A stretch of DNA of 42,946 nucleotides. Origin: Dehalococcoidia bacterium. Its GTDB lineage: Bacteria; Chloroflexota; Dehalococcoidia; Bin125. The stretch's first letter is position 1. Every line of letters begins with the position of its first letter. Shown here piece by piece: positions 1 through 8,381 of the stretch. Position numbers and translations under genes: made by a program. Under the pieces are notes generated by a model. That model saw only the letters and a list, made by a program, of their open reading frames with translations. It did not search any database and had not been told where the DNA came from. Location: NCBI GenBank assembly GCA_022822375.1, contig JAJEBU010000112.1:1-42946 (forward strand), read 5' to 3'.

Positions 1-56
1 GCCGCCTCAAAGGCGTCAATGGGCTCAGCGTCAATGTCAATCTCGCGAATGGTCAT
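1..56 (-). CDS. Partial gene, 5' end only, coupled to the GIY-YIG gene
   Basis: The ATG at 56-54 overlaps the TGA stop of the upstream GIY-YIG gene as ATGA, and the frame stays open for 18 codons to the window edge. The visible N-terminus is MTIREIDIDAEPIDAFEA, acidic and not diagnostic of any family I recognise. The stop-start overlap implies translational coupling and a shared function with the GIY-YIG protein. GIY-YIG/DUF4357 proteins are often found beside restriction-modification genes, so an R-M or other defence subunit is possible, but nothing in these 18 residues shows it. Confidence 0.5.
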   Translation of the reverse strand, partial: MTIREIDIDAEPIDAFEA

Positions 57-943
57 TCTGCACCGCTTGAACCAGCTTCGATTGACCTGAGTGTTCTGCC
101 TCTCCCATCCTTCCACGCATCGTAGGGACTGGCTGTTCCGCCCACCACGAACGTGGCAGCGGAAACAGAACGGAAGAAATAGTCTGCCGTGAACTGCAGA
201 TGGTCGCGTCCACGAGTCAAAGTGCCTTGCTCGATTAGCGCTTCGCGCAGGTCCAGATATCCCTTGAACTCTGGGCGTCGCATGGCATTCGTGACGTCCG
301 ACCTTGCCGTCGATCCTTTCAACACAAGGAATCCATCGACCAGCATCCTTCCAGTCGCTGCGATGCCGACTTGCGGCATGGCAAGAGCCAGCTCGGCAGC
401 GCCGTGACCCGATTCATCTTCGTGTTCCTTTGTCTCGATCTGCTCAAAGGCTGAGAGCCCGGCCAAGGGAAGACACTGCAGAAGATCGTTGAGATAGTGA
501 AAGGTATCTGCTTGGTCCGGCTCAGAAATGGACGGTCTTGTCGGTTCTAATCGGTTCTTCAGATTGCTTCGATTCGCAGACTGCGCTCGTCCTACGAGCG
601 CCCACTCCAAGAAGCGCGCGTGTCCTTGGTTGAATGCATCGTCCTTCGTCGTAAACGCCGCAGCCTTTGTCCACCAATCCATTTCTTCGTTCTCGAAATG
701 CTCCTTGACACGGCGTGAGACGTTTTCCGACTGGCCCACATAGATAGTGGGGGTTGTTTGGTCATCGTCGTTCCACAGCACGTACACGCCAGTTCGACTG
801 AGTTCGGGCCGCTCACGCGCTTTGTCGAGTCGGGTGCGAGGAAAAATGAGGCCCACACCGGTCCAGTTCGTCTTCTCAACGACTCGAAGCCCTTGCGGCT
901 CCCCCTGCGGCATGAACACCCTCAAGGAAAACGGATTCGGCAT
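53..943 (-). CDS. GIY-YIG nuclease-like protein with C-terminal DUF4357-like domain
   Basis: This 296-aa protein has a GIY-YIG core. GVYVLW (about residues 52-57) and IYVG (67-70) are the two motif strands, followed by an Arg-rich helix VSRRVKEHF and the Glu of FLEWAL, the expected metal ligand. The C-terminal part (FVVGGTASPYDAWKDGRGR) resembles DUF4357. Family knowledge suggests a metal-dependent DNA endonuclease, but the substrate is unknown. I chose the ATG at 943 because AGGAG lies 8 nt upstream and a longer frame to 997 would overlap the divergent gene. A TAGTCT -10-like box lies at 969-964. The gene is visibly less GC-rich than its neighbours, which suggests horizontal acquisition. Confidence 0.8.
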   Translation of the reverse strand: MPNPFSLRVFMPQGEPQGLRVVEKTNWTGVGLIFPRTRLDKARERPELSRTGVYVLWNDDDQTTPTIYVGQSENVSRRVKEHFENEEMDWWTKAAAFTTKDDAFNQGHARFLEWALVGRAQSANRSNLKNRLEPTRPSISEPDQADTFHYLNDLLQCLPLAGLSAFEQIETKEHEDESGHGAAELALAMPQVGIAATGRMLVDGFLVLKGSTARSDVTNAMRRPEFKGYLDLREALIEQGTLTRGRDHLQFTADYFFRSVSAATFVVGGTASPYDAWKDGRGRTLRSIEAGSSGAE

Positions 944-963
944 ACCATGATCTCCTGTGACAC

Positions 964-969
964 AGACTA
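964..969 (-). promoter_or_regulatory. Putative -10 box (TAGTCT) of the GIY-YIG gene
   Basis: Read on the minus strand this is TAGTCT, 20 nt before the ATG at 943, with AGGAG between them. It matches the TANNNT pattern seen before many starts in this window. No convincing -35 box was seen. The 40-bp spacer also has to serve the divergent methyltransferase gene. Confidence 0.35.
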
Positions 970-983
970 ATCCCAGTTCCGAC

Positions 984-2003
984 ATGCTCGACTCCATCCC
1001 TGACCTCTCCCCGGACGATGAGGCCGCCTATGCGGCGGGGCTTGCGGTTCGCGCTGATGCTGCCGCCAGCGCTCCTGGCTGGATTGCCCGAACCGTTGAC
1101 GTTGCGCTCAACACCAACCATGGCTTCCCCCGCGGCGAGGCTCGGATTGCACTCCAGCTCGGACCCGCCGACGAAGTCGTGGCGGCGCTGCTGCCGGCGT
1201 TGCTCTCGCCCAACAAACGCATGCGCCGACGCTCGATGACGCTGCTGCCACGGCTCGATCCCGATGAGGTCTGCCGCCAGCTTGATCCTGTCCTGGAGAC
1301 AGGCGAGCGCAAATCCCGCCGCGCGGCCTGCGTCGCGTTGGCAGCCGTCGGCGAGCCCGCGGCGCCACTGTTGGAGCGTCTCTCGCGCGATCCCGACGGA
1401 GCGATCCGCGCCCGCGCTCGACGTGCGCTCGAGGCCATCGCCGCGCGTCCGCCCGACGACGCCGACCGTTCACTCTCCTCCGTCCGACCGTTCGGGCTGC
1501 CTCATCGCGACGCGCCGCCCCCGCGGCCGCCGTCCTTCGCCGTCGCCGCATTCAACTTTTCCTACGGCGTCAACCTCGGCACGCTGATCCGCAGCGCCGA
1601 AGCGGCCGGCGCCGAAGCCGTGTGGATCATCGGACGTGACTTCTACTATCGGCCGTCGACCAAAGGCACCGACTGGTGGCTGCCTGTCGAGACGATCGAA
1701 TCTCCGGCGGCCTGCCTGGAACGGGCCCAATGCGAGGGCTTCGAGATCGTCGCGCTCCAACAAGGCCCGTCAGCGCAGCCGGTCTGGGAGGCCAAGTGGC
1801 CGCAGCGTCCGCTGATTGTCGCGGGCAACGAGGGCGATGGACTGCCGCAACCATTCATCGATGCAGCCGCGCTGCAGCTCGAGCTCCCCTTGGACGGCCG
1901 CATCGACAGCCTCAACGTCGCCGTCGCCACGTCGGTCGCGATGTTCGCCTTCCGCGGCTGGCAAGCGCGGGCGGAACGTCACGAACGACAGACACAGCCG
2001 TGA
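984..2003 (+). CDS. SpoU/TrmH-family RNA 2'-O-methyltransferase with N-terminal HEAT-like repeats
   Basis: This 339-aa protein joins an alpha-helical HEAT/armadillo-like N-terminus (about residues 60-155, repeated Ala/Arg/Leu helices such as SRRAACVALAAVGEPAAPLL) to a complete SPOUT domain (about 185-330). SpoU motif 1 is NLGTLIRSAEAAGA, motif 2 is LIVAGNEGDGLP and motif 3 is IDSLNVAVATSVAM. Known members use S-adenosylmethionine to methylate the ribose 2'-OH of tRNA or rRNA through a knotted dimer. A HEAT domain here is unusual and could bind RNA or a partner protein. A GTG at 957 is in frame, but the ATG at 984 avoids overlap with the divergent gene. Its stop overlaps the next gene as GTGA, so the two are probably translated together. 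Confidence 0.85.
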   Translation: MLDSIPDLSPDDEAAYAAGLAVRADAAASAPGWIARTVDVALNTNHGFPRGEARIALQLGPADEVVAALLPALLSPNKRMRRRSMTLLPRLDPDEVCRQLDPVLETGERKSRRAACVALAAVGEPAAPLLERLSRDPDGAIRARARRALEAIAARPPDDADRSLSSVRPFGLPHRDAPPPRPPSFAVAAFNFSYGVNLGTLIRSAEAAGAEAVWIIGRDFYYRPSTKGTDWWLPVETIESPAACLERAQCEGFEIVALQQGPSAQPVWEAKWPQRPLIVAGNEGDGLPQPFIDAAALQLELPLDGRIDSLNVAVATSVAMFAFRGWQARAERHERQTQP

Positions 2004-2947
2004 TCAGGCGCAGATTCAGCCGTCGCCGCCTGCTGCGCGCCGCTGCGGTGGGCGCGGTCAGCGCGGCGCTTGGCCCACCGCTGACGCACTTGCCGGCGCC
2101 AACGTTCGCTCGGGAAACCGACGCCATCTCGCTCGTCGCCGGCTGGAACTCGGCGAGCTGGTGCGGTCCCGACATGCCAATCGGCGAAGCCACGGCGAGC
2201 CTGCCCGTGCGCGTCGCGCACTCATGGGACATCGCCAACCAATCGTGGCAATCGTTTGCGCCCGGCACACCGGTCGACACCATCGGTACGCTGCGCCACG
2301 GTCAGCCGCTCTGGATGGAACTGACGTCTGATGCTGAGTGGCGGCAGGCTCGAAGTTCAGGACCGCAGCCCGAAGCGTCGGAGCTGCCCGCGGGCTGGTC
2401 GTTCGTCGGATGGTCCGGACTGCACGAGCCAGTCTGGACGGCGCTGGGCGAAGATCCTTGGGGCGCCGTCGCGGAGGCGCAGCGCTGGAACTCCGAGTAT
2501 CAGCAGTGGGTCTCCTATGTGCCGGGCGAGTCGGCTCAGCAGCTGTTTGCCGTGCTGCATCCCGGCGACGCGATCTGGTTGCGGATGCGCGTCGAGGGCG
2601 CGCGCTGGAATCCCGCCGACGGGCTGGCGCCGGCCGACCGCACCGCGCGACTGGTACCCGGCGAGATCACCTACTACCACCCATCACTGGCCGGTGGACC
2701 GATGTTCTGCCCGCCGCATTCTGCCTACGACCCGCAGGACCTGACCATCGCCGCGGCGGTCACTTGGCCATGCGGTACCCGCTTGCGAGTCTGGCGGGAC
2801 CAGCGGCACGTCGACGTCATCGTGCAGGACACCGGGCTGCTCGGCCACAATCATGTCGACCTCTCAGAGGCGGCCTTCCAGCAGCTGGCAATCCTGCCTG
2901 AAGGTCGCGTACCCGTGTTGATCGAAGTGCTCGCCGGTCCCGAATGA
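2000..2947 (+). CDS. Tat-exported RlpA-like double-psi beta-barrel protein with Trp-rich repeats
   Basis: This 315-aa protein begins with a GTG that overlaps the previous stop (GTGA). Its N-terminus, MIRRRFSRRRLLRAAAVGAV, has the arginine-rich and hydrophobic layout of a twin-arginine signal. Two Trp-rich repeats of about 70 residues follow (about 47-108 and 132-196), each with a GW..W core and a late L.PGD.IWL-like or L.HGQPLWM-like strand. The C-terminus (about 222-311) resembles the RlpA/expansin DPBB fold: ITYYHPSLAGGPMFCPPHS, CGTRLRVW, VIVQDTG and HVDLSEAAF. RlpA proteins cleave glycan strands in the cell wall, but whether this one is catalytic is unknown. It probably acts outside the membrane, like the HtrA-type protease encoded next. 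Confidence 0.75.
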   Translation: MIRRRFSRRRLLRAAAVGAVSAALGPPLTHLPAPTFARETDAISLVAGWNSASWCGPDMPIGEATASLPVRVAHSWDIANQSWQSFAPGTPVDTIGTLRHGQPLWMELTSDAEWRQARSSGPQPEASELPAGWSFVGWSGLHEPVWTALGEDPWGAVAEAQRWNSEYQQWVSYVPGESAQQLFAVLHPGDAIWLRMRVEGARWNPADGLAPADRTARLVPGEITYYHPSLAGGPMFCPPHSAYDPQDLTIAAAVTWPCGTRLRVWRDQRHVDVIVQDTGLLGHNHVDLSEAAFQQLAILPEGRVPVLIEVLAGPE

Positions 2948-2985
2948 ACGGCACTCGGGGCATATCCTGAGCGGGAGGAGTGATC

Positions 2986-4101
2986 ATGTTCAACCGCCCC
3001 ACCGTCATTGCCGGTCTCGTCGGCGCCTTCGTCGGGGCGATTGTGGCGGCGGCGGTCATCTTGAGCCTCGCCGGGACGCCCACGCCGCGTGAGGACTCCA
3101 CGAACGCCGCGGCCAACATCAGCGCAACGGGCCCAGAGGCCGCCAATCTCGTTTCGCAGAGTCCGACACCGCAGATCATCGGCGAGCTCGACGCTGTGCT
3201 CGTCCGCAGCGCCGTTGATTGGACAGCTGTCTATGCGCTGGCCGCTCCATCGCTCGTGACGATCGTGGCCAACAACAGCGCAGGATCAGGTTTCTTCGTC
3301 TCTGACGACGGCCACGTAATCACCAACCTGCACGTGGTCGACGGCGCGTCCGAGATCGAGATACTGCACGCGAACGGCGACACGTACGACGCTGACATCC
3401 TCGCGCGCGATGCCGGCAATGATCTCGCGCTGCTGGAAGTCGAGATCGACCGTGAGGACGTCGTCGTCCCGACGTTTGCCAGCATGGATGACTTGCGCGT
3501 CGGTGAGCCGGTCGGCGCGTTGGGCGCTCCCTATGGGCTGCCGAACACCTTGACGGTCGGGATCATCTCGGCGCTCGACCGCACGCGGCCATCCACCAGC
3601 TCGTCTTACGAGCCGCTGCGCAATCTGATTCAGACCGACACCGCGCTCAACCCGGGGAACTCAGGCGGGATGCTTGTGGATGCGCAGGGACGCGTGATTG
3701 GCGTGCCGACGCAGATCGAGAGTCCTGATCGCGCATCCAGCGGGATCGGATTCGCGGTCAGCGCTGATGCGGTCCTGCAGGCGCTGCCTGCGATGCTGCG
3801 GGGCGACGATGTCGAGCGAACCTTCCTCGGCGTGCAACTGACGTCCGACGCAGACGGGCCGCGCGTCAGCGATGTCGCCTGCAGCTCCGCGGCCCACGCC
3901 GCCGGCGTCCGCGACGGCGATGTGATCGCGGCCATCGACGACCAGCCCACCGACGACGTCGACGACCTCGTACAACGGCTCCGCAACATTTCGCCCGGCG
4001 ATACGTACACGCTGACGGTCAGTCGATCCGGGCGGCTGCGGACGCTCAACGCCGTTGCACAGGCGTGGCCGTCGACCGCGCCCTTCTATGGTTGCGGCTA
4101 G
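2986..4101 (+). CDS. Membrane-anchored HtrA/Deg-type serine protease with one PDZ domain
   Basis: This 371-aa protein starts with a single transmembrane anchor (about residues 7-29), followed by a Ser/Thr/Pro linker and a trypsin-like domain. The catalytic triad is visible: His116 in TNLHVVDG, Asp146 in DAGNDLALL and Ser226 in NPGNSGGML. A single PDZ domain closes the protein (from FLGVQLTSD to about residue 360). Family members degrade or refold damaged envelope proteins. The ATG at 2986 sits 5 nt after GGGAGGAG; an in-frame GTG at 2980 lies inside that ribosome binding site and is rejected. TATCCT at 2963-2968 is a possible -10 box. It ends 10 bp before the convergent MFS gene with no clear terminator hairpin. 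Confidence 0.92.
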   Translation: MFNRPTVIAGLVGAFVGAIVAAAVILSLAGTPTPREDSTNAAANISATGPEAANLVSQSPTPQIIGELDAVLVRSAVDWTAVYALAAPSLVTIVANNSAGSGFFVSDDGHVITNLHVVDGASEIEILHANGDTYDADILARDAGNDLALLEVEIDREDVVVPTFASMDDLRVGEPVGALGAPYGLPNTLTVGIISALDRTRPSTSSSYEPLRNLIQTDTALNPGNSGGMLVDAQGRVIGVPTQIESPDRASSGIGFAVSADAVLQALPAMLRGDDVERTFLGVQLTSDADGPRVSDVACSSAAHAAGVRDGDVIAAIDDQPTDDVDDLVQRLRNISPGDTYTLTVSRSGRLRTLNAVAQAWPSTAPFYGCG

Positions 4102-4111
4102 CGGGTCGAGC

Positions 4112-5452
4112 TTAGCGATCGTCGAGCGGCCGGACCCAGTCCTCGGCTGACACGTCGGCGTACAATCGGCGCCGCCACAACCACCAGCGCACGCGCGGCA
4201 ACGAGATGGCGATCAGCGCCGCCGCGAACAGGCACACGCTCAGCGTCACCAGCCCGAATCGTGGACCGATTGAGTCAGCCAGTGCGCCGGCCAGGAGCGC
4301 ACCGATCAGACTGGTCCCGATGACCAGGTTCATCAGCGTCAGCGCCTGACCACGCAGCTGCTCGGGCGCGTGCGCGAGCAGCGCGAGGTTGGCCACCGAA
4401 ATCATGTTGTTGACGCAGGCGCTGCCGAAGAACACGCAAACGGCGACGACGGCAACGTGCGGCGCCTGCGAGAGCACCGCCAGCGCAATGCCGCCCAGCA
4501 CGACGATCCCGATCATCAACGCGTTCGGCGAGCGAATCTCGTTCGTCGAAGCAAGCATGACGGCGCCGATCGTCGCACCGACGCCGCCGATCGCGGTCAG
4601 GTAGCCGACCCACGAGCGGTGCTCGCCCAGTTCGTTGATCACGATCAGCGGCACCATCACACCTTCGTAGGGTTGGAGGAAGATCATCATCACGATGCCG
4701 ATGGCGATGACGAACAGCGGCCAGCGTGTGTCGACCGCCCAACGCGCCCCCGCGGTGAGCTGATTCAGTGCTGACCGTCCGTCCTGCCGCGCGTGATCGT
4801 ATGGCTCCTCGCGTGATTGAATGGTCGAGACGAGCAGAGCGGCGAGCACGCTGAGGACAGTCATCAATCCAAAGATCCAGGCAAAGTCGGCGAACTGCAG
4901 CAGCAGTCCCGCCGTCAACGCGCCGCCAATTCGCATCGAAGTCTGACCGGTCTGCGACAGCGCCGTGGATGATCTCAGGTGGCGCCGCTCGACGATCACC
5001 GGCAACATCGCACGGCGGGCTGGGTTGAAGAAGGCGATGCTCGTACCAGACAGGGCCGCCAGCGCGATCACGTGCCAACCCTCGGCCTGGTCGAGCAGCA
5101 GCAGGATGAACAGAGTCGCGGACGATGTGATGTTGGCGGCGAACGACCCGACGAGCGACCAGCGGTAGGGATATCGGTCGATCACCAGTCCGGCAATCGG
5201 CGCCAAGACCAGATTCGGACCAAGCCACGCCGCCAGGACCGCCCCGAGCAGGAATGCAGAGCCGGTCAACTCGACGATCAGCACTGGCCGCGCGACCATC
5301 TCCAGCCACAGCGCGGCGGAGCGCACAAACGTCGCTGACCAGAGGACGCGAAAGTCCCGATAGCGGAACGGTGCGAACGTCTCTGGATTCAAGATGCCGA
5401 AGAGGCGAGCCTGCGCGGCCGTTCCTTCGGGATCGGACGAGTTCCCACTCAT
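4112..5452 (-). CDS. MFS transporter (EntS/MFS_3-like), copy 2
   Basis: This 446-aa integral membrane protein has about 12 hydrophobic segments. Its N-terminal cytoplasmic stretch leads into FRYRDFRVLWSATFVRSAAL, and the loop VIDRYPYRWSLV is the MFS motif A region. It resembles the MFS_3 group of drug or siderophore exporters and is clearly paralogous to the gene just upstream, with matching segments such as ARPVLI.ELTGSA.LLGAVLAA. The ATG at 5452 follows GGAG; the longer frame to 5515 would overlap the upstream gene and is not needed. It is the last gene of a probable minus-strand set with the Crp/Fnr regulator, the RraA-family protein and the first MFS gene. The substrate cannot be read from the sequence. 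Confidence 0.88.
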   Translation of the reverse strand: MSGNSSDPEGTAAQARLFGILNPETFAPFRYRDFRVLWSATFVRSAALWLEMVARPVLIVELTGSAFLLGAVLAAWLGPNLVLAPIAGLVIDRYPYRWSLVGSFAANITSSATLFILLLLDQAEGWHVIALAALSGTSIAFFNPARRAMLPVIVERRHLRSSTALSQTGQTSMRIGGALTAGLLLQFADFAWIFGLMTVLSVLAALLVSTIQSREEPYDHARQDGRSALNQLTAGARWAVDTRWPLFVIAIGIVMMIFLQPYEGVMVPLIVINELGEHRSWVGYLTAIGGVGATIGAVMLASTNEIRSPNALMIGIVVLGGIALAVLSQAPHVAVVAVCVFFGSACVNNMISVANLALLAHAPEQLRGQALTLMNLVIGTSLIGALLAGALADSIGPRFGLVTLSVCLFAAALIAISLPRVRWWLWRRRLYADVSAEDWVRPLDDR

Positions 5453-5492
5453 GGAACTCCACTTCGCGTCGGTTGAGGTTGACCCTGACAGT

Positions 5493-6710
5493 CTACGAAT
5501 CGCCGGCGGACACACGGCTCGCGAGCGGCGTCGCGAACATCAGGGCGGCGGCCGCGACGAGGCAGAGTCCCATGGTCAGCAAGCCGGCGCGCGGTCCGAG
5601 CAGGTCAGCGAGGCCGCCCGTGACCAACGCACCGACCATAATCATGCCTCGCGCGATGTTCATCAGGCTGAGAGCTCGACCGGCCATGTCCTCACTGGTC
5701 TGGGCGAGCAAGGTGAGGTTCGCGAGCGACATGACATTGGTCGAGCAGGCAGCGGCGACGAAGACGCAGGCGGCGACGACGGCCAGATTCGGCGCACCCG
5801 ACAGCACCGCCAGCCCGACGCCGGCAGCGATCAACAGAGCGGCCATGAGGCGTCCTGGAGTCGGGATCGTGCGCAACCCCGCCAGCGCCAGCGAACCAGC
5901 CGCAGCACCCGCTCCGCCGATCGCGATCAGGTACCCGACCCACGAACTCTGTTCCCCGAGCTCGTCGATCACCATCAGCGGAATGAACACGCCCTGGTAC
6001 GGCACGAGGAAGATGAACATCACGATCGAGATGGCGAGGACCGCGAGCGGCCAGCGCGTCTCGAAGGCCCAACGCACGCCGGCGAGCGTCTGACGGCCCA
6101 GCGATCCCGCTTGTCGTCTGGCGCTGGTTGCCGCCTCGCCTCGCGTCTTGATCAACGCCGTGCAAATGACGGCTCCGACATAGATGCCGGTCATCGCACC
6201 GTAGATCCAGGTGAAGTCGGCAAACTCCAGCAGCAGGCCTGCAAGAAGCGCGCCGCCAATCCGCATCACCGTGTTGGCCGTTTGGGAGAGTGCCACGGCG
6301 GATCGGAGCGACGATTGCGGCACCATCGAGGGCAGGATCGCCTGCCTCGCCGGTTGGAAGAAGGCGATGTTCAAGCCAGAGGCTGCAGCCAAGGCAATGA
6401 CTTGCCACGCTTCGACCAGGTCGAGGATGAGCAAGACGAACAGCGCGCCCGATGCGGCCACGTTGCCCGCCTGCGACAACACCAAGACGGCCCTTCGCGG
6501 GTAGCGGTCAACGATCGCGCCGGCGAACAAGCCGAGCAGCAGGTTCGGCGCCATTCGTGCCGCCAGAACCGCCCCGAGCAGCAGAGCGGAACCGGTCAGC
6601 TCGGCAATCAGCACCGGCCGCGCGACCTGGTCCAACCAGAGCGCGCCGGAACGCAGAAAGATCGCGAGCCAGAGGACTCGGAAGTCGCGCGATGCGAACG
6701 GCGCGAACAT
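5493..6710 (-). CDS. MFS transporter (EntS/MFS_3-like), copy 1
   Basis: This 405-aa MFS protein has the same architecture as the downstream copy. It begins MFAPFASRDFRVLWLAIFL and carries IVDRYPRRAVLVL in the motif A loop. Tandem duplication is the simplest explanation. The start is uncertain: the frame remains open upstream to the stop codon of the RraA-family gene at 6803-6801, but I see no ATG, GTG or TTG there and no good ribosome binding site before 6710. The paralogue has about 26 more N-terminal residues, so an unusual start in 6711-6800 is possible. Export or uptake of a small organic molecule is the family role. Confidence 0.85.
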   Translation of the reverse strand: MFAPFASRDFRVLWLAIFLRSGALWLDQVARPVLIAELTGSALLLGAVLAARMAPNLLLGLFAGAIVDRYPRRAVLVLSQAGNVAASGALFVLLILDLVEAWQVIALAAASGLNIAFFQPARQAILPSMVPQSSLRSAVALSQTANTVMRIGGALLAGLLLEFADFTWIYGAMTGIYVGAVICTALIKTRGEAATSARRQAGSLGRQTLAGVRWAFETRWPLAVLAISIVMFIFLVPYQGVFIPLMVIDELGEQSSWVGYLIAIGGAGAAAGSLALAGLRTIPTPGRLMAALLIAAGVGLAVLSGAPNLAVVAACVFVAAACSTNVMSLANLTLLAQTSEDMAGRALSLMNIARGMIMVGALVTGGLADLLGPRAGLLTMGLCLVAAAALMFATPLASRVSAGDS

Positions 6711-6800
6711 GCCCGACTCGCGTCGCCTGCGCAGAGCAGGCTGTCGACTCTCGGCGTCATGCGCCGCGGACGGCCGATCAGACTCGTCGGAAATGGAGGG

Positions 6801-7508
6801 CTACTCCTTGTCGGCGTATGGCGCCCGACCCTGCATCACGTTCAGCAGCCCCTGTCGGCTGAAGTCGGCCGACTTGGCGTAGTTGATGATCACCCGCTCG
6901 CGATCCTCGACCGCCTGCGCGGCCGCCGCCACGTCTGGCGCGATGTCATGCGGAATCTCGCAAACGCCGTGCTTGTCGGCGTGCAATAGATCGCCCGGGT
7001 GAACCGTGACGCCGCCGACAGTCACCGGCTGGCCGATCTCCACAATGTGCACGTAGGCATGCGAGACCAGGATCTCTTTGGACATGAACTGGAATCCGAG
7101 CTCCTCGACTTCGTCGAGGTCTCGGACGCCGCCGTCGGTGACGAGCCCGATTGCGCCGAGCGCCTTGTGGATGTTGCCGTTGACCTCGCCCCAGAACGAT
7201 CCAATCGGCGGCTGATCGAGGTCCTGGATCACGATGATGCGCGGCTCGGGGATTGACTCGATGTGCGCCCACCAGTCTGGCGCGGCCTTGGTCTGCGGGT
7301 CGTCGCCAGGCGGAATTGAGGCGCGAATCTTACAGGTCGCCGCATAGCCGACGATTGGCTCCATGTCCGGGAACCGGCAGACGATATCGGGTGTCATGAA
7401 GCCGGTCGCGCGACTACGGACATCGAACGTCTCAATGGCGTTCGCGATGGCCGGCGAGGGCCAGGCCCGCAGCTCCGCCAGTTGTTGGTCGCTCAGGGTT
7501 CCGCTCAT
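6801..7508 (-). CDS. RraA-family protein (HMG/CHA aldolase-like)
   Basis: This 235-aa protein belongs to the RraA/class II HMG-CHA aldolase fold. Diagnostic stretches are GEVNGNIHKALGAIGLVTDG, with VRD following, and VHPGDLLHADKHGVCEIP, which supply the conserved Arg-Asp and metal-site Asp. Members include 4-hydroxy-4-methyl-2-oxoglutarate aldolases and oxaloacetate decarboxylases as well as RNase E inhibitors, and motifs alone do not separate them. The metabolic setting favours a 2-oxo-acid aldolase or decarboxylase. The ATG at 7508 is preceded by a strong AAGGGAGG; the upstream frame to 7586 only translates a short tandem repeat in the spacer. It follows the Crp/Fnr gene and precedes the two transporters. 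Confidence 0.85.
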   Translation of the reverse strand: MSGTLSDQQLAELRAWPSPAIANAIETFDVRSRATGFMTPDIVCRFPDMEPIVGYAATCKIRASIPPGDDPQTKAAPDWWAHIESIPEPRIIVIQDLDQPPIGSFWGEVNGNIHKALGAIGLVTDGGVRDLDEVEELGFQFMSKEILVSHAYVHIVEIGQPVTVGGVTVHPGDLLHADKHGVCEIPHDIAPDVAAAAQAVEDRERVIINYAKSADFSRQGLLNVMQGRAPYADKE

Positions 7509-7527
7509 CTTGCCTCCCTTGCCTGCC

Positions 7528-7563
7528 TTGTCTTTGCCCGCGTTGTCTTTGCCCGCGTTGTCT
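7528..7563. repeat. Short tandem repeat, 15-bp unit, about 2.4 copies
   Basis: The unit TTGTCTTTGCCCGCG occurs at 7528-7542 and 7543-7557, followed by TTGTCT. It fills most of the 61-bp spacer between the Crp/Fnr and RraA-family genes. Several other gene junctions in this window carry similar small tandem repeats. Confidence 0.8.
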
Positions 7564-7569
7564 GTTGGA

Positions 7570-8292
7570 TCACTGCGACAGCGCAAACTCGCGCGCCAGC
7601 GCCTCCTCGTCGAGGATCGTCACGCGTTGGCGGTTGACATCCACGATGTTGTCACGACGCCAGGTTTGCAGTTGCTTGTTCACGGCCACGCGCGAGGCAC
7701 CGATCATGTTCGCCAGCTCCTGCTGCGACACGCGCAGGCCGATGTCAATCCCCTCATCGGTCGGGACGCCGTGCTCTTCCGCGATGGTCAACAGCCGCCG
7801 CGCCAGGCGTCCTGGCACATCCAGCAGGTAGGCGTCCTGGATCGATTGATTCGTCGCACGAAGCCGCTTGACCAGCACCTCAATGATCGCCTGCTGCGCG
7901 GCGGGATGACGGCTGAGGACCGAGAGGAAGTCGCGGCGGCTCAGGCTGACCATCTCGGTGTGTTCGATGGTCGTGGCCGACGCCGAGCGCGGCACGCTGT
8001 CGAGCAACGACATCTCGCCCAGCAGGTCGTACCGGCGCAGCACGGCGAGCACGACCTCGCGACCGTCCAGGGCCGGGATGAACACTTTGACGGCGCCAGA
8101 CAGGATGATGTACAGCGACGCGCCTTCATCCCCCTCGTGGAAGATGTCGGTGTTCGCGCGGTACTCGACCGGCCGCAGTTTGGTGGCCAGCTCCTTCAGC
8201 ATCACTGGGGGCATGCCGCGGAACAGGGTCACGTTCAACAGCAGGTCGGCGCCCTGCGCGCCATCGGACGGAGATGTTCGTCTGGTAGTCAT
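7570..8292 (-). CDS. Crp/Fnr-family transcriptional regulator
   Basis: This 240-aa regulator has an N-terminal cyclic-nucleotide-binding-type beta-roll (about residues 20-140, including IFHEGDEGASLYIILSGAVK and YDLLGEMSLLD) and a C-terminal Crp-type winged helix (about 165-235, with VSQQELANMIGASRVAVNKQ as the recognition region). There is no cluster of cysteines like that of FNR, so oxygen sensing by an Fe-S cluster is unlikely. The effector may be a cyclic nucleotide or another ligand. The ATG at 8292 follows GGAG by 8 nt; an ORF continuing to 8592 overlaps the divergent gene and is rejected. It heads the run of RraA-family and MFS genes and diverges from the crotonase gene, so it may control both. 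Confidence 0.9.
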   Translation of the reverse strand: MTTRRTSPSDGAQGADLLLNVTLFRGMPPVMLKELATKLRPVEYRANTDIFHEGDEGASLYIILSGAVKVFIPALDGREVVLAVLRRYDLLGEMSLLDSVPRSASATTIEHTEMVSLSRRDFLSVLSRHPAAQQAIIEVLVKRLRATNQSIQDAYLLDVPGRLARRLLTIAEEHGVPTDEGIDIGLRVSQQELANMIGASRVAVNKQLQTWRRDNIVDVNRQRVTILDEEALAREFALSQ

Positions 8293-8381
8293 TACACACT
8301 CCAGTGGCAGTCTAAGCGCAATCGCCAAGACCGCAACGTCGACGGCGCGGACCTCGTACGCCGTCGGCTGCGCGCAACGAC

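Noticed and set aside
5394-6989. 531-aa plus-strand ORF across both MFS genes
   Set aside because: It lies antisense to two clear MFS genes and is rich in Arg, Gln and Asp, typical of a shadow frame in GC-rich DNA.
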